DNA of 64,000 nt from Rhodocollybia butyracea. Taxonomy: Eukaryota; Basidiomycota; Agaricomycetes; Agaricales; Omphalotaceae. The notes beneath the pieces were generated by a model, which was not told the origin of the DNA, made no database searches, and saw only the letters and a program-made list of their open reading frames with translations. The translations under genes and the position numbers were made by a program. Of the stretch, positions 18,628 to 29,656 are shown piece by piece (the first letter of the stretch is position 1; every line of letters begins with the position of its first letter). The stretch lies in contig JADNRY010000285.1 in the NCBI GenBank assembly GCA_015501585.1, positions 1 to 64,000 of the forward strand, written 5' to 3'.

Positions 18628-21600
18628 CTAACCGGTCGTCCGTGGAAGTCGTCGCCAGTCGTCGACGCCTTGAAGTTCTAGATATCTATCTAGAGCGACT
18701 AGTTCCTTACACGTTGTGTACGGTTCTGTGGTGATATCACCAAGATTCCATTTAATATGGAATAGTATTTTTCGGCCGTCCCAATGATGTCCGATTATTT
18801 CATCGACTAACCATTCCACTGTGGATGGTTCGCCGAAATCGTATGGCTCTGCTACAGAGCGCATAGGGAATAATGCATCATCGTTAGGATGATGCTTGCG
18901 TATTAGCGACGCGTGGAAGTTATTGTGTATTCCACGCTTTGCCAACTCTGTTGGCAATCCGATTCGGTAGTTAGACGAATCTGGGTGTACCTCAACGACG
19001 GGGTACGGTCCTAAGAATTTTGGTAAGAGCTTGGTAGCCCTCCCCCTTGGCAAATTTAAGTTTTTTGTCGATAAGTAAACTAAATCATTTAGTTTAATTT
19101 CGGGTTCATCCCTTCTGTGCTTATTAGCATGGAAGGTTTGTTTTACCCTTGCCTCGATAAGACTATCGTGGGCATCAGAGAGGTGCTGCAGGGCACGATC
19201 TGCGAATTCGCGTACACCGGCGAGACTTTTGCATTGCTCGGGTATTCGCGAACCATGGATGGCATGTACCCTCCATCTACCTCGAAGGGAGCATACCCTG
19301 TGCTCTCGTTTACGCTGGAATTCAATGCGAATTCCATCATTGGGCATTTTTCTACCCAGTCTTTTTGGTCTGCTTCGACCATTGACCGTAAGATTTGGCC
19401 AATTGAACGATTTACTCGTTCAGTTATTCCATCCGTTTGGGGGTGGAATGATGTAGACATTAGGAGCTTTGCTCCTAGTAAGTGGTGTACTTCACGCCAC
19501 CATCGTGACGTGAATTTCGAGTCTCTGTCTGAGACGATGGACTTAGGTAGTCCATGTAATTTTACGATCTCCTTTACGAAGATCCATGATAATTGCGATG
19601 CAGTTATCGTTGTTTTCACGGGTATAAGATGTACTCGTGAAGTCATCCTGCAAATGACTACCCACAGGTAATCATATCCTTGCGATTCTGGGAATGGACC
19701 TATGAAATCCATTCCAATTGATTCCCATGGTTTCGTGGGGATCGGAAGCGAATGTAGCAAACCTATTGGTTTGCGATTGCTTGTTTTAATTTGCTGGCAA
19801 GTCTCACAAGACTTGCAGAATTCTTCAATGTTGCCATTGACCCGTGGCCACCAATACCATCGTCGTACATAGTCGGCGGTTCGTTGTCCTCCGAAGTGAC
19901 CAATTACTTCGTGAGCTTGTTCGGCTATTATGCCTCGCAAGCTCTTTCCATTGGCCGCTCGGCCAGACGGAATGCAGAGAACTATTTCTCCGCCACAATT
20001 TTTCGTGTAGATTAAACCATTTTCTACTGAGAATGGTTTATGGTGCTCAGGTTTACTGAGTACCTTGCAGAACAATGGGTCATCGGTATATAACCGCTTG
20101 ACTTCTTCGATAAATTCATCCCTTTCGGGTAGAATTGTTAGAGGTTCTACACCTCTAGGTCTTGATTGGAAGACATTAATGTCTTCCTCGTTTGGGAGGA
20201 TTACTGGTACCTTTGGTACCTGTATTTCCGCATTGGCTTGCATTTCTGCAGCCTCTTTGTCTCGTCGTTCGACGGGTTCGACTATTGGACGTTGCGCCGT
20301 TTGTTTACCGCGCAGGCGTGATGAGCGCCTTAACTCTATATTGGCTAAGTGTTCCTTAGCCAATTCTTCGACTCTTCCTTGTGGAAGATCGTCCAGATTT
20401 TTGTCAATGCGTATATCCGCATTTACATATTCATGCGGTTCATGATATTCATGAATCGCGTCAGATTCGTAGTAGCGCGATAATGCGTCAGCTACTTTGT
20501 TGGTTATTCCTTTGATATAACGTATATCAAAATCAAATCTGGATAGGTATTCCATCCATCGAGCTTGTCTACTGGACAATTTTCGTTGCGTTAGAAAGAA
20601 TTCTAATGCTTTGTGGTCAGTGACCACATGAATTCGATATCCAAGAAGTTTATCTTCCCATTTGAGAAGAGCTTCGAGGATAGCTAGAGTTTCTATTTCG
20701 AAAACTCTATAGTTATGCTGCGCTGCAGTAAACTTTCTGGACATGAAGCCGGCAGGCCTACACTGTTGCCATGTAGGTCCTTGACCGTACATGCATCCGA
20801 CGCCGGATACCGACGCGTCGCAGATGACCCATATAGGTTCGTCTTTATTAGTATTTATAGGCTTCAGTATTGGAGCCTTGGTTGCCAGTCTTTTGATGTG
20901 CTGAAAGCACGTTTCATGGACTGGCATCCATACGAAAGGAACATTGTTCCTTGTCATTATAGACAGTGGTCCAGTATACTGGGCTACATCTGGCATGTAC
21001 TGGGCTATGTATTGTACTAACCCCAAGAATCGTTGTACGTCGTTGAACGTACGCGGAGTTCGCCATTCGCGAATCCTGTCCATCTTGTCGGTATCCGCGT
21101 GGATACCTTTATCGTCTATGGAGTGTCCAAGACAGTCCACTGTAGCAGAGAAGAGCTCGCATTTAGCGGCTCGAAGGAAGAAATGATGCTTCCTAAGGCG
21201 ATCAAGTACATCTCTGATGTGCTTAACATGTTCTTCTAGTGTATCACTGAAGACAAAGATATCGTCGAGATATGCGTGTACATATCTTCCGATAGCGTCG
21301 CGAAAGATGAATGTCATCATTTGCTGGAAAGTGGCTGGGGCATTACAGTCCCCCATCATCATGACATTACTGACGAATGTCCCGAAGATGCAGGCGAATG
21401 CTGTTTTCCACACATCGCCTGCTTCAGTACGAATTTGTTCGTACGCATCACTAAGATTGATCTTGGATCGATACTTATGTTTGGCTACATCCGTTCGGAT
21501 GTTATCCTGGTCAGGGAAAGGAGTGACATCCTTTACCGTGTTATCGTTCCGTTGACGATAGTCAATAATGGTACGTAGTGTACCATTTTTCTTTGGAATA

Positions 21601-22274
21601 CAAAGCATAGGTGCAGCCTGCGGAGCAGGTTGCTGTATCCACCAGTTTGATCTGGTGTATTTACCGATTTTATCAGTAAGTTGCGTTTTTAGATGATCTG
21701 GGCACCTAGGCATATAATAATTATATCGCCGTTGTTCATCGATTAGTTTAATTCGATGATTGATTTCTCGTAGTGGTGGGAGTACCTCTGGTACTCCCCC
21801 GAGTATATCTTTATACTCATCGATTATCATTGCGTGGATCATCGGTATTTGATCATCCGTAAATGGTCCTTGCTTTTGTAGCGAGGAAAAGTCTATCGGG
21901 CTGTCCTCTTGAACTGCCTTGAATTCCTCGTCCCCTGATTCGGGTTCGGATTCAGGAGAATTGTCCTTCTCCTTTTCTCGTTGAGCTCTAAGCTTAACTT
22001 GTTTGCGCACACTCTCGGGAAACATTTCACGAGATATTTCTTGTAAGACTTCGACATAATTGTCGAGGTCTTCTGCCGATAACATAGTTGTTTTCGGTGT
22101 TTGTGATGAATCATTTTCATCATATTTCTCCAGTATTACTGGGAAATGGTGCGGAAAGCTCCTTGCGGAGCGTTGTAATTCTGAACGAAGATGTTCTTCG
22201 TCCACTATCGTCTCAATTTCCACTATTGGAATTTCGTTATTTTTCGACTTCTTTGAAGTTGAAACTGCAGCTAG
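18628..22274 (-). CDS. pol: Ty3 Pol: reverse transcriptase, RNase H, integrase, chromodomain-like tail (frameshifted)
   Basis: It continues the Gag-protease frame after the UGA. RT spans about residues 130-400 (LCIPKKNGTLRTIIDYRQ, AYLDDIFVFSDT). The RNase H block contains VICDASVSGVGCMYGQ and DHKALEFFL. Integrase has the zinc-binding HEVIGHFGGQ ... CKSCETCQQIK, then GMDFIGPF, SDRDSKFTS and HPQTDGITERVNR. Near 19227-19230 (AAAA on the minus strand) the frame breaks. The downstream frame continues with GVREFADRALQHLSDAHDS, VYLSTKNLNLPRGRATKLLPKF and a chromodomain-like end (EWLVDEIIGHHWDGRKILFHI). One missing A explains the break. The enzymes up to integrase are intact, so only the integrase C-terminus is affected. 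Confidence 0.9.
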
Positions 22275-22280
22275 TCACTC
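22263..22280 (-). promoter_or_regulatory. Candidate stop-codon readthrough site between Gag-protease and Pol
   Basis: The Gag-protease frame ends ...AAA GAG UGA CUA GCU GCA... and the frame stays open after the UGA into RT with no further stop. UGA-CUA-G is the best known high-efficiency readthrough context in eukaryotes. Readthrough at a single stop is an established Gag-Pol strategy (UAG in gammaretroviruses). A CGA to TGA mutation is the alternative. Confidence 0.55.
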
Positions 22281-25200
22281 TTTACTAGCTTGCGTTTCCG
22301 TTCTTCGGAATTTCCCGTTAAGGGTTTCCTTTTTCATTGCGGTTCGGCGCGCAAATTCCATTGCGTCCTCCCCCACGGAAAGATATGGTGCTACCTTTCC
22401 TTTGATAAGGATTACATCCTTATCGAAGTCGAGTTGTATTCCATGCTTACGCATGAATTGCGTTCCTAGGATTGCATCGTATCTATCGACATTTATAATG
22501 TCGAAGTATACTTTTTCATCAATACCTCCATATGAGGTATTTACACTCGTGCCAAAATTGAATTTGGCTTTACTTCCTACCGTTCCTAGTTGTAGTGAAT
22601 GCTGATCAGCTAGCTGATGAGCTTTTATGTTCGCTATGCGAACAAACGAGGGGCTTAATGCCTCTATTGTGCATCCGGAGTCGAATAGCGTAAACGCTTC
22701 GACTCCCCCGATATTTACTATCGCTGTCATTGGACGACGATCTTTCGCTGGACCTCTATTTGGTCGCGGCATTTGTTTACTTGAAGTTCGAAAACCTTTA
22801 CCTTTTTCAGGTTTTGGTTCTTCGTCTTCATGGTGACTGATAGCAGTCAACCGATCTTCATTCATTATGAATGAATGATAGTGAGGATCTATGGATAAGA
22901 ATAAATCATCATCCATATCCTCTTCTATGCAGACCGGTGGTCCGCAATCATCTAATGGATTTTCAAAATCCTCAGAATCGGTCTGAACCGGTTCCATTAT
23001 GCGACCATAGTAGTCGCTAAAGTCATCGTCGTCGTCATATAGTCGACCGACATATTCATCCTCGTATGGTTCGAGGGTGTATTCTCCTTCGGACGATTCC
23101 TCGTCATTAGGATCAGTTATGTTCGGAGATTCATCATTTTGAATCTCTTCTTCGACTATCGGAGGAGATTCTATCTCCTCTTGTTCATCCTCTTCTTGGA
23201 TGACATACATGCGGGGTTGCCCGTATCGTTCACAAGTAGGGTCATTTGCAAAATGTCCCGGTTTGCCACATCCGTAGCAGAGTTTTCTAGTGCTTGTGTC
23301 ACTAGACGGTTTAGGTCTTGAACTCTTAGAGTTTGTTACCTGTCCCATGCTTCTGAGTGTATTCTCAGTGCGTACGGGCTTCGATTTATTATTGGAGAAG
23401 CGATGCTTCACCAGTTGATATGGTCGTCCTTTGACGAGCACTGGACCATATTTATATGGTCCTGTACTACCACTTGGTTGTACTTTTGCTTCACGGCGTA
23501 TTCGCTTAGTGATATATTTCGAGTCTTCCGAGCTCGGTTTCTTACGTGAAGTCACGTAGTAATCTTCGAGATGACGATTGTCCTCGAGTCTAGTAACCGC
23601 TTTGACCATCGTTCTGAGTTTAGCATACTCTGGAACGATGCCTTGGTTCGCTAGATGTTTCAGTATCGTAATGGGTAACCCATTAATGAATCGATTGCGC
23701 ATCGCAGCCGAATTAGGCGGCTGCTGCATCCTTGCCGCCCATCTTAATAGGGTGGCATGATAATCTCGTACGCCTTTAGCGGGCGAGTATATTACTTGTT
23801 CAAACTGCTGAGCAGCTTGATGTATTGTAGATGCTTGTACGCATCTATCGAAGATTCCTATTATGGTGTCTTCGAATTTCCAGGATATTGTGATCCTATG
23901 AGGTCCATCGACTTCGTCGTTGTACCAATCAAGGGCTTTGTCCTTGAGGAATAACCCCAATACCTGGAGGCGTGTTTTACCGTGGTCTTTACCACAATAG
24001 CGATTTACAGCCATCCATCTGAGAAGGATGGCTAACCATCTCTCGAAAATTTCTACGTCTGGCGTACCATCGTATGCCTCAGGCGTTGGGAGCTTGATAT
24101 TCTTAGCTCCGTCTGTATTTGTGACGGGTTTCCCCACTGCATGATGTACCATACGTCGATACACTCTGTGTACCTGGTGTTTCCATCGGGCACGACGTTC
24201 GTCATCCCCTGTTTTCTCTCGCAGTTTAGCTGCAAGTTTTCGTCGCACCTTACGCTGTTGCGATTTACTAAGATTTGCCTGTGGTTGAATTATATAATTC
24301 ACCCAGGAATCGTTAGATGAGGAGTCAGAATCGGACTCCTTGTCGTTATCGTCTGATGATTCATCAGACCAAGGCGTACCTTTACGCTTCTTGTCTCTAT
24401 CGCTAGAGTCAGAGCTGTCAGAGTTATCATCAGGATCTCCAGGTGTGCCGGAGGCATACCTAACTCTGCCACCCTTGTAGGGTTGCGACGATTGAGCTTG
24501 CTTTGAGGAGGTATTATTATACTCCCGATCCCAAACTTCTCGTGGAGTAGTTAGTTTGTCAACGGGGATGCCGTCGTCATTGAATCCTACCATCTGGTCA
24601 GGGAATGCATCCGGTATCATACCGGATGTTCTGAGACTATAGTTGTGTTGTCTCTGAATCGCTACGCGACTTTCCCAATCGCTCGTTATCCCGTTCGGGA
24701 GCGGCATACTAGGCGATCTTATCGCCGTCAGTGCAGTATTATTCTGTACTTCATTTATCAGTGGTATCGGTGTTGGTACTACTATTGGCGATGCCTGTAC
24801 TATTGTAGCTGGCAGTGTTGGTAGTACTACTGTTTGTGGTACTGCTTGTTGTATTGTTACTGGTGGGATCACCGTAGTAATTGGCTCTTTCTTTACAGAA
24901 GCCTTCATTTTAGCAGGTACTGTTTGTACTTGCTGTGTAAGAGTTACCGGAGGTAACTGTTGTTGTGCGGGTGGTACTACTGTATGTATTACCATTGTGC
25001 TCGGACCAGGTCCTTGCGTGTTTTGTTGACGAACGACTTGTGTCGTTGTCTGTGTTTGTGCCATACGTACCGTTATCGGTGCTGACGGCGCTATCGTTTT
25101 CGTTTGTATTCCTTGTGTAGGAATACTAACATCAACCAATGGTTGGTTTTTACGATAATGTTCATTCAATTCTTGAATGAATGCTTTGTGAGCTTTGATA

Positions 25201-26255
25201 AGGGACTCATTTCTCAATGGTCCCACTATTGTTGACTCTGTCCGTTGGATGGGGTCATTTTTCCGTATACTAGTTGTAGGCGGAGTAGGTAACGATCTCG
25301 GTCCTCTTGGGGCCGGAGACATTCTTCCTGTGAAGATGTTTTGCCTTATTACTGGAGAGTAACGAAGCGTCTGGGGTTCATTTGATTTACCCATTGTCGA
25401 GTTTGATAAGTCGATGACTGGGCTTTCATTTGCATGAACTCCTTTATTTGGCGTTTTGTTCGTTTGGGAAGTTTGATTCTTCCTCATCGTTACAAAGTTG
25501 CCAAAGTTATTATAGGGATCGCTTTGGCGATCACCTTCTTCTACAACCTTGGTTTCAAGGTTGTCAAATAGACCTTCACCTTCAGGTGGGTCTATCGGAT
25601 CGAATGAATCCGTATGCCATACGTTATGTATTGGCTTGAAAGATTCTTTAGGTCTCCGATCTCGGGCACCTGGTGGTTCGTATATTCCCATCGTTTGACG
25701 GAACGGATGTGTGGTAGGCTTTATGCCTTCCCAACGACTTGTTTGTTCGTTGTCAGGCGGTAATGCCGCCTGTAATACCGCTGGCGTTACTGCTGGCGGT
25801 CGGGCTACGGGCATTGCTATGCTCGTAAGGTTACCAGTATCTGGTAACGGTCTGGACTTACTCATTCCGGATGGTCCGGACCAACGTTCTACCGCGGTAG
25901 CTATACGGTTTAGTGCTTGCGCACCTTGTCCATAGAACTGCGATAGTTCTTGCATGGCCTCCTTGAGGTCATTCATGTCTGCGAAGCCTTTATTGCTAAA
26001 GGCTCCCTGAGACTCATTAGACTCAGAAAGTTTATCGTGTGTCGTATTTGACGCACGCTCACGGATGTCTTCGACATCACTTACATTCTGCCTGTCGTTA
26101 GACGGCTCAATTTCAGGACTTTGTCCTGCATACGGTGGTAGTCGTGAACTATGACTACCGTCGTGTGAATTTATTGGTGACGTGGCATCACCATGTTGTG
26201 AGTGGCGATTGCTCGCATCTCGTTGGGACTTCTCTGAGTTCCTGTTTTGGTCCAT
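22275..26255 (-). CDS. gag: Ty3 Gag-protease polyprotein, 1326 residues
   Basis: Starts at the ATG at 26255, about 160 nt after the 5' LTR. A very long disordered N-terminal half (Gln/Thr/Pro/Ser-rich) precedes the capsid-like Retrotrans_gag region (about residues 735-870, including FERWLAILLRWMAVNRY and KDKALDWYNDEV). Next is a CCHC-type knuckle CYGCGKPGHFANDPTC (about 990, with one extra residue in the last spacing), a Glu/Asp-rich linker, and a retropepsin (AFTLFDSGCTIEALS about 1190, with DAILGTQFMRKHGI about 1260). Much longer than typical fungal gypsy Gag, mainly because of the N-terminal extension. No internal stop, consistent with a recent insertion. Confidence 0.93.
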   Translation of the reverse strand: MDQNRNSEKSQRDASNRHSQHGDATSPINSHDGSHSSRLPPYAGQSPEIEPSNDRQNVSDVEDIRERASNTTHDKLSESNESQGAFSNKGFADMNDLKEAMQELSQFYGQGAQALNRIATAVERWSGPSGMSKSRPLPDTGNLTSIAMPVARPPAVTPAVLQAALPPDNEQTSRWEGIKPTTHPFRQTMGIYEPPGARDRRPKESFKPIHNVWHTDSFDPIDPPEGEGLFDNLETKVVEEGDRQSDPYNNFGNFVTMRKNQTSQTNKTPNKGVHANESPVIDLSNSTMGKSNEPQTLRYSPVIRQNIFTGRMSPAPRGPRSLPTPPTTSIRKNDPIQRTESTIVGPLRNESLIKAHKAFIQELNEHYRKNQPLVDVSIPTQGIQTKTIAPSAPITVRMAQTQTTTQVVRQQNTQGPGPSTMVIHTVVPPAQQQLPPVTLTQQVQTVPAKMKASVKKEPITTVIPPVTIQQAVPQTVVLPTLPATIVQASPIVVPTPIPLINEVQNNTALTAIRSPSMPLPNGITSDWESRVAIQRQHNYSLRTSGMIPDAFPDQMVGFNDDGIPVDKLTTPREVWDREYNNTSSKQAQSSQPYKGGRVRYASGTPGDPDDNSDSSDSSDRDKKRKGTPWSDESSDDNDKESDSDSSSNDSWVNYIIQPQANLSKSQQRKVRRKLAAKLREKTGDDERRARWKHQVHRVYRRMVHHAVGKPVTNTDGAKNIKLPTPEAYDGTPDVEIFERWLAILLRWMAVNRYCGKDHGKTRLQVLGLFLKDKALDWYNDEVDGPHRITISWKFEDTIIGIFDRCVQASTIHQAAQQFEQVIYSPAKGVRDYHATLLRWAARMQQPPNSAAMRNRFINGLPITILKHLANQGIVPEYAKLRTMVKAVTRLEDNRHLEDYYVTSRKKPSSEDSKYITKRIRREAKVQPSGSTGPYKYGPVLVKGRPYQLVKHRFSNNKSKPVRTENTLRSMGQVTNSKSSRPKPSSDTSTRKLCYGCGKPGHFANDPTCERYGQPRMYVIQEEDEQEEIESPPIVEEEIQNDESPNITDPNDEESSEGEYTLEPYEDEYVGRLYDDDDDFSDYYGRIMEPVQTDSEDFENPLDDCGPPVCIEEDMDDDLFLSIDPHYHSFIMNEDRLTAISHHEDEEPKPEKGKGFRTSSKQMPRPNRGPAKDRRPMTAIVNIGGVEAFTLFDSGCTIEALSPSFVRIANIKAHQLADQHSLQLGTVGSKAKFNFGTSVNTSYGGIDEKVYFDIINVDRYDAILGTQFMRKHGIQLDFDKDVILIKGKVAPYLSVGEDAMEFARRTAMKKETLNGKFRRTETQASKE

Positions 26256-26412
26256 GTGATCGAACTTTTGTTGATTTTGCTTGGCGCTTTTGATGCGGAG
26301 TAAGAGTGGTGATAATTTTTTAGATTACTTTATAATTCTAGTCGAGTAGTTATTACTTCTCGTAGTTTTGTGCACACAATCTTTTAATAAAGATTTTTGA
26401 TGCTCAAAAAAG

Positions 26413-26668
26413 TATAACGCCCTTAGGCGAGAGTCTTACGTTCACACGAAAGAGCACGACAAAGGCTATGCGATTGTGTACTCGTAGTGTAGAAGAACTA
26501 CAGTAATTTATGTAATTCGACTAGTTATAGTAATCGAAATGAATAGAATAGAAATGATATCTAATTGTAAGATAAGATAAGATAAGAGTCGTAATGCGAC
26601 AAAAGTTAAGGCCGCGCCATAAGGCGCGGCCAGAAGAGAATCAGGCAAGATGGGGAGGAGGCGTTACA
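26413..26668 (-). repeat. 5' LTR of the Ty3 element (256 bp)
   Basis: Same termini as the 3' LTR, with one extra GATAA unit and two C/T differences. The 26256-26412 interval is the untranslated leader. The bases right after the LTR (minus strand CTTTTTTGAGCATC) do not match a tRNA 3' end that I recognise. Confidence 0.93.
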
Positions 26669-26673
26669 GTATA

Positions 26674-27281
26674 GTTGCATATTCATTGTAATTAAAATGC
26701 CAATTTATACCTGATCATGCTGCCCTGAGATATCAATCAAATATACTCAGGGTATGATCCTCATACAGCATTATATGTGCAGATTATGCTTGATTATGCC
26801 TCATTATACTTAGCAACTAAGTAAGCAAACTTGACGAAACACTACACTGTACTTACTGTAACTTCTGGTAACTTCTGAATCATGCCTCTCACTTTTCATC
26901 TATATTCACCAATATGTACTGACACGATTTCTTGCTTACATAGGTCCGTTTTTCCGCTCCAAATTTCGAGGTTGATGCAACACTTTCCTACAAACTGACG
27001 ATTCAAATTTTGCTGGGCTTCAAGTTTAAGGTATGTCACTTCTCATCAGTTTGCTGATAATTACTAACTAGATGTTTTTGTACATAGTGACGATTCTCTC
27101 GGGCTTACAGGTCGGTCCTTTCTGTCCCATTTGCGATATCTTTTTACTAATGCGCCGAGTTGATCTTTAGTGATGCTCCTCTTTCTGCCCAAGGCATGTG
27201 TTTACTGCAAGTGCTGGGGAGTACGACGCATCACCGTTTGTCTGGCACGTAGCAGTAGCAGCACTGTTTTAGCCTATATTG
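26674..27281. other. Intergenic, no gene recognised
   Basis: AT-rich spacer between two insertions, with no convincing ORF. Confidence 0.5.
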
Positions 27282-27415
27282 TGTTAAACTTTAGACCCAG
27301 GATATCCACAAAAGGACGCAAACAATAAACGACGACGTGGTATTAAGACAAGCAAGTAACGTAACATGTGACTACGGACCATAAACTATGTACAGCGTCT
27401 CGGCTCATACCAACA
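27282..27415 (-). repeat. 3' LTR of the gag-only element
   Basis: 134 bp. It differs from the other LTR by about seven substitutions, several of them C/T or G/A. Confidence 0.9.
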
Positions 27416-27527
27416 CACCCCCTGAGTCGAGACACCCCCAGAAACTATATCTACATAGAAAGTAAACTGTTCAATAATGTGAATCACCAGATGACTAAAA
27501 GCAGTAAAAATGAAAAGAGATAATCGA

Positions 27528-28778
27528 CTAAAAACCTTCATATTCATCCGCCTCAATCTCGCTCAAGGTAGCTGCATCTGCAAGATTCAACTCCTCAAAA
27601 GAATGAGTAACACTAGACATGCCCAATGATGATTTCCCTTTCTTCTTTTTCTTCTTCTTCCTAGCACTACTAGGAGTAGAGCTCACTGTTGCATCAGTAG
27701 GAGATGAAGGAGCCCACGAATCAGGAGTGAGAATTGCAGTGTGGGCCTCTGATAGAGTAACAGTACTGAGCCATGCTTCGCATACTTCAGGGGACATGGC
27801 ATCAGGGTCAATGGTGAGAGGTAGGTCCATAACTGCAAGAGCTTCATGCTGCATTGGAGGGGTAGCCTGAGGTTCAGCAGGTTCAGTTAAAAGTGCAGCA
27901 TATTTGGAACGATTGCGGATAATGCTTTGGCAGACATCATCAGGCATTACCAATATGCAATATTGAGCAAAGTGACCAGATTGACCGCATCGGTAGCAGA
28001 CATTGGTTCGCTGCTTGGTGTTAGTCCAATCAAATTCTGGTAAGGCCTGAGTCAATGAGTTAGATGATGGGTTAAAACGAGAAGACTGCCGAGGACGGGA
28101 TTGAGAAGTGTAAAGTGCTTCTTCACTCTCACCCCCATGATTGGGAGAAGGCAGAGCAGGAACCCAATCACCCCCAGAACGTGCAACCTTGATCAAGGAA
28201 TCCCGTTTCTGCAGGTCACTAAGCTCCCAGGCATTAATTGTAGTGATCATGTCAGCGACAGATTTCTGAGGCGATTCATTCTGTAGGACTGTGATGATAG
28301 GACCATAAACTGCAGAGAGACCACCCAGGATTTTATCCTGAACGAAAGAAGTAGGAAGGGCAACGGCGATAGCATGAAGCTGACGCTCAATGCTGAGCAC
28401 CTGCTGAAGGAAAGTCTTGGCGGGTTTCCGAATGTCATGGGTGATGGATTGGAACTGGGACATGAGTAACAAACAAGTAGCGGGGTCTGATCGTGTATAG
28501 AAGGCTTCAAGTTGTGCCCAAAGAAGACAGCCACTGTTTGAAACACCTACATTGTCTACCTTGATGCAGACATCTGGGCTCAATGTGAGGTAGAGCATCC
28601 CATAAGCTTTCAGATTGTCACTAGTCCAAGCTCTGGCTTGTACAGCACCATTTGGGACAGGTACTGAGGGATCAACAGCATTCCAGTACCCTCCTGCAAG
28701 CAATAAAGCTTGGGCTTGGTTCTTCCAGGTCCAGTAGTTAGTACCCGTGAGTTTGATGATATCAGAAGGTTTGACCAT
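27528..28778 (-). CDS. gag: Copia-type Gag of the gag-only element
   Basis: 416 residues from the ATG at 28778, the first ATG after the primer site. The N-terminus MVKPSDIIKLTGTNYWTWK is typical of copia Gag (DUF4219-like). The UBN2-type helical region follows (MLYLTLSPDVC, LWAQLEAFY, LLLMSQFQSI, DKILGGLS). The nucleocapsid knuckle is CYRCGQSGHFAQYC (about residues 265-278). The C-terminal part is acidic with a Lys run (KKKKKKKGK) that may act in nuclear import. The ORF is intact. With no pol, the protein could package its own RNA and rely on enzymes made elsewhere. Confidence 0.85.
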   Translation of the reverse strand: MVKPSDIIKLTGTNYWTWKNQAQALLLAGGYWNAVDPSVPVPNGAVQARAWTSDNLKAYGMLYLTLSPDVCIKVDNVGVSNSGCLLWAQLEAFYTRSDPATCLLLMSQFQSITHDIRKPAKTFLQQVLSIERQLHAIAVALPTSFVQDKILGGLSAVYGPIITVLQNESPQKSVADMITTINAWELSDLQKRDSLIKVARSGGDWVPALPSPNHGGESEEALYTSQSRPRQSSRFNPSSNSLTQALPEFDWTNTKQRTNVCYRCGQSGHFAQYCILVMPDDVCQSIIRNRSKYAALLTEPAEPQATPPMQHEALAVMDLPLTIDPDAMSPEVCEAWLSTVTLSEAHTAILTPDSWAPSSPTDATVSSTPSSARKKKKKKKGKSSLGMSSVTHSFEELNLADAATLSEIEADEYEGF

Positions 28779-28921
28779 GATAGAATAAGATGGTGGATGA
28801 GAAAGGATGGGATAGAGGTAGCTGATCGTGACAGCTGTCACTAAAAGGGGAGGTGCTGATCGTGGCAGCTAACAATAGGAAAAGACCTAGGAAATAGTTG
28901 AGCAGCAGAGCAGTGGTTAAC

Positions 28922-28935
28922 ACTTGCCCATAACC
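28922..28935 (-). promoter_or_regulatory. Primer binding site of the gag-only element (initiator tRNA-Met half)
   Basis: On the minus strand GGTTATGGGC follows the LTR end ...TTTAACA without a gap. It pairs with the anticodon-loop region GCCCATAACC of initiator tRNA-Met, as in the larger copia element. Confidence 0.7.
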
Positions 28936-29069
28936 TGTTAAACTTTAGACCCGGGACATCCACAAAAGGACGCGAACAATAAACGACGACATGGTATTAA
29001 GACAAGCAAGTAACGTAACATGTGACTACGGACCGTAAACTATGTACAGCGTCACGGCTCATAACAACA
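28936..29069 (-). repeat. 5' LTR of the gag-only element
   Basis: 134 bp, flanked on the outside by TATTG and on the inside by the primer binding site. Confidence 0.9.
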
Positions 29070-29074
29070 TATTG

Positions 29075-29656
29075 TACTAGTTGTAATGTATTGAAGCAAT
29101 AACAATGTGATTTTTCAAGCTTTTTACCGTGTAATGAGCCGTATATGAGCTAAAAATTGGATGTATAACCGTGTATTAATGAGTATAAAGGGGATGTATA
29201 ATCTGGTATTTACCGGGTATAAAGCAAGGTATAATTGGACGAGAATCGGGACCACAAACATCTATAACCATGTATACTTGGGTGTTTCCATCATGCACTC
29301 GGGGGTCTATACACGGCGAAACCCTCCCTTGCGGCTCGGGCTGAAACAATCCGGATGTCCTGAGTCTTAATTTGATTTTGTACTGAGGAGTAAAAAAGTG
29401 AACCCGAGGTTCAAACATTTAGATAGCACTCAGGATATATTTTTACTTGTACTGCATCTATACTGAACAAAATAATCTACTCAGCACGTCGCCGTTTGTG
29501 CTAGATTTAGTATCTGCATGGCAAATTGCCCCTAAAGGCTTTGATGACAAACGAGGCAAGTGCCAATATGCCCATCTGTTTTCCGCAATAAAACCTCCAA
29601 ACATTTCTCTAGTCTCGCATCTTGAAATCAAGCAGACAGAGTGGTGCATCTATTCT
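29075..29656. other. Intergenic, no gene recognised
   Basis: Contains degenerate GTATAACC/GGTATA words (about 29160-29280) but no convincing gene. Confidence 0.45.

Larger units (their letters stand above)
15765..26668 (-). mobile_element. Young Ty3/gypsy retrotransposon, 10.9 kb, with an extra 3' ORF
   Basis: LTRs of 251 and 256 bp differ by two C/T substitutions and one 5-bp GATAA copy. The target duplication GTATA (15760-15764, 26669-26673) is perfect. On the minus strand the order is Gag-protease, UGA, RT-RNase H-integrase-chromodomain-like region, then a third ORF and a G-rich polypurine tract next to the 3' LTR. RT before integrase defines Ty3/gypsy. LTR identity indicates recent insertion, yet pol has a frameshift near 19227. 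No obvious tRNA primer site follows the 5' LTR. Confidence 0.95.
27282..29069 (-). mobile_element. Gag-only miniature copia-type LTR element (TR-GAG-like), 1788 bp
   Basis: Two 134-bp LTRs (27282-27415 and 28936-29069), each with TG...CA ends, are flanked by a perfect TATTG duplication (27277-27281, 29070-29074). On the minus strand a primer site GGTTATGGGC follows the 5' LTR at once, then a single gag ORF, then a polypurine tract (CAGGGGGTG) at the 3' LTR. No pol sequence is present. The architecture matches terminal-repeat retrotransposons with a GAG domain described in plants. Confidence 0.9.
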
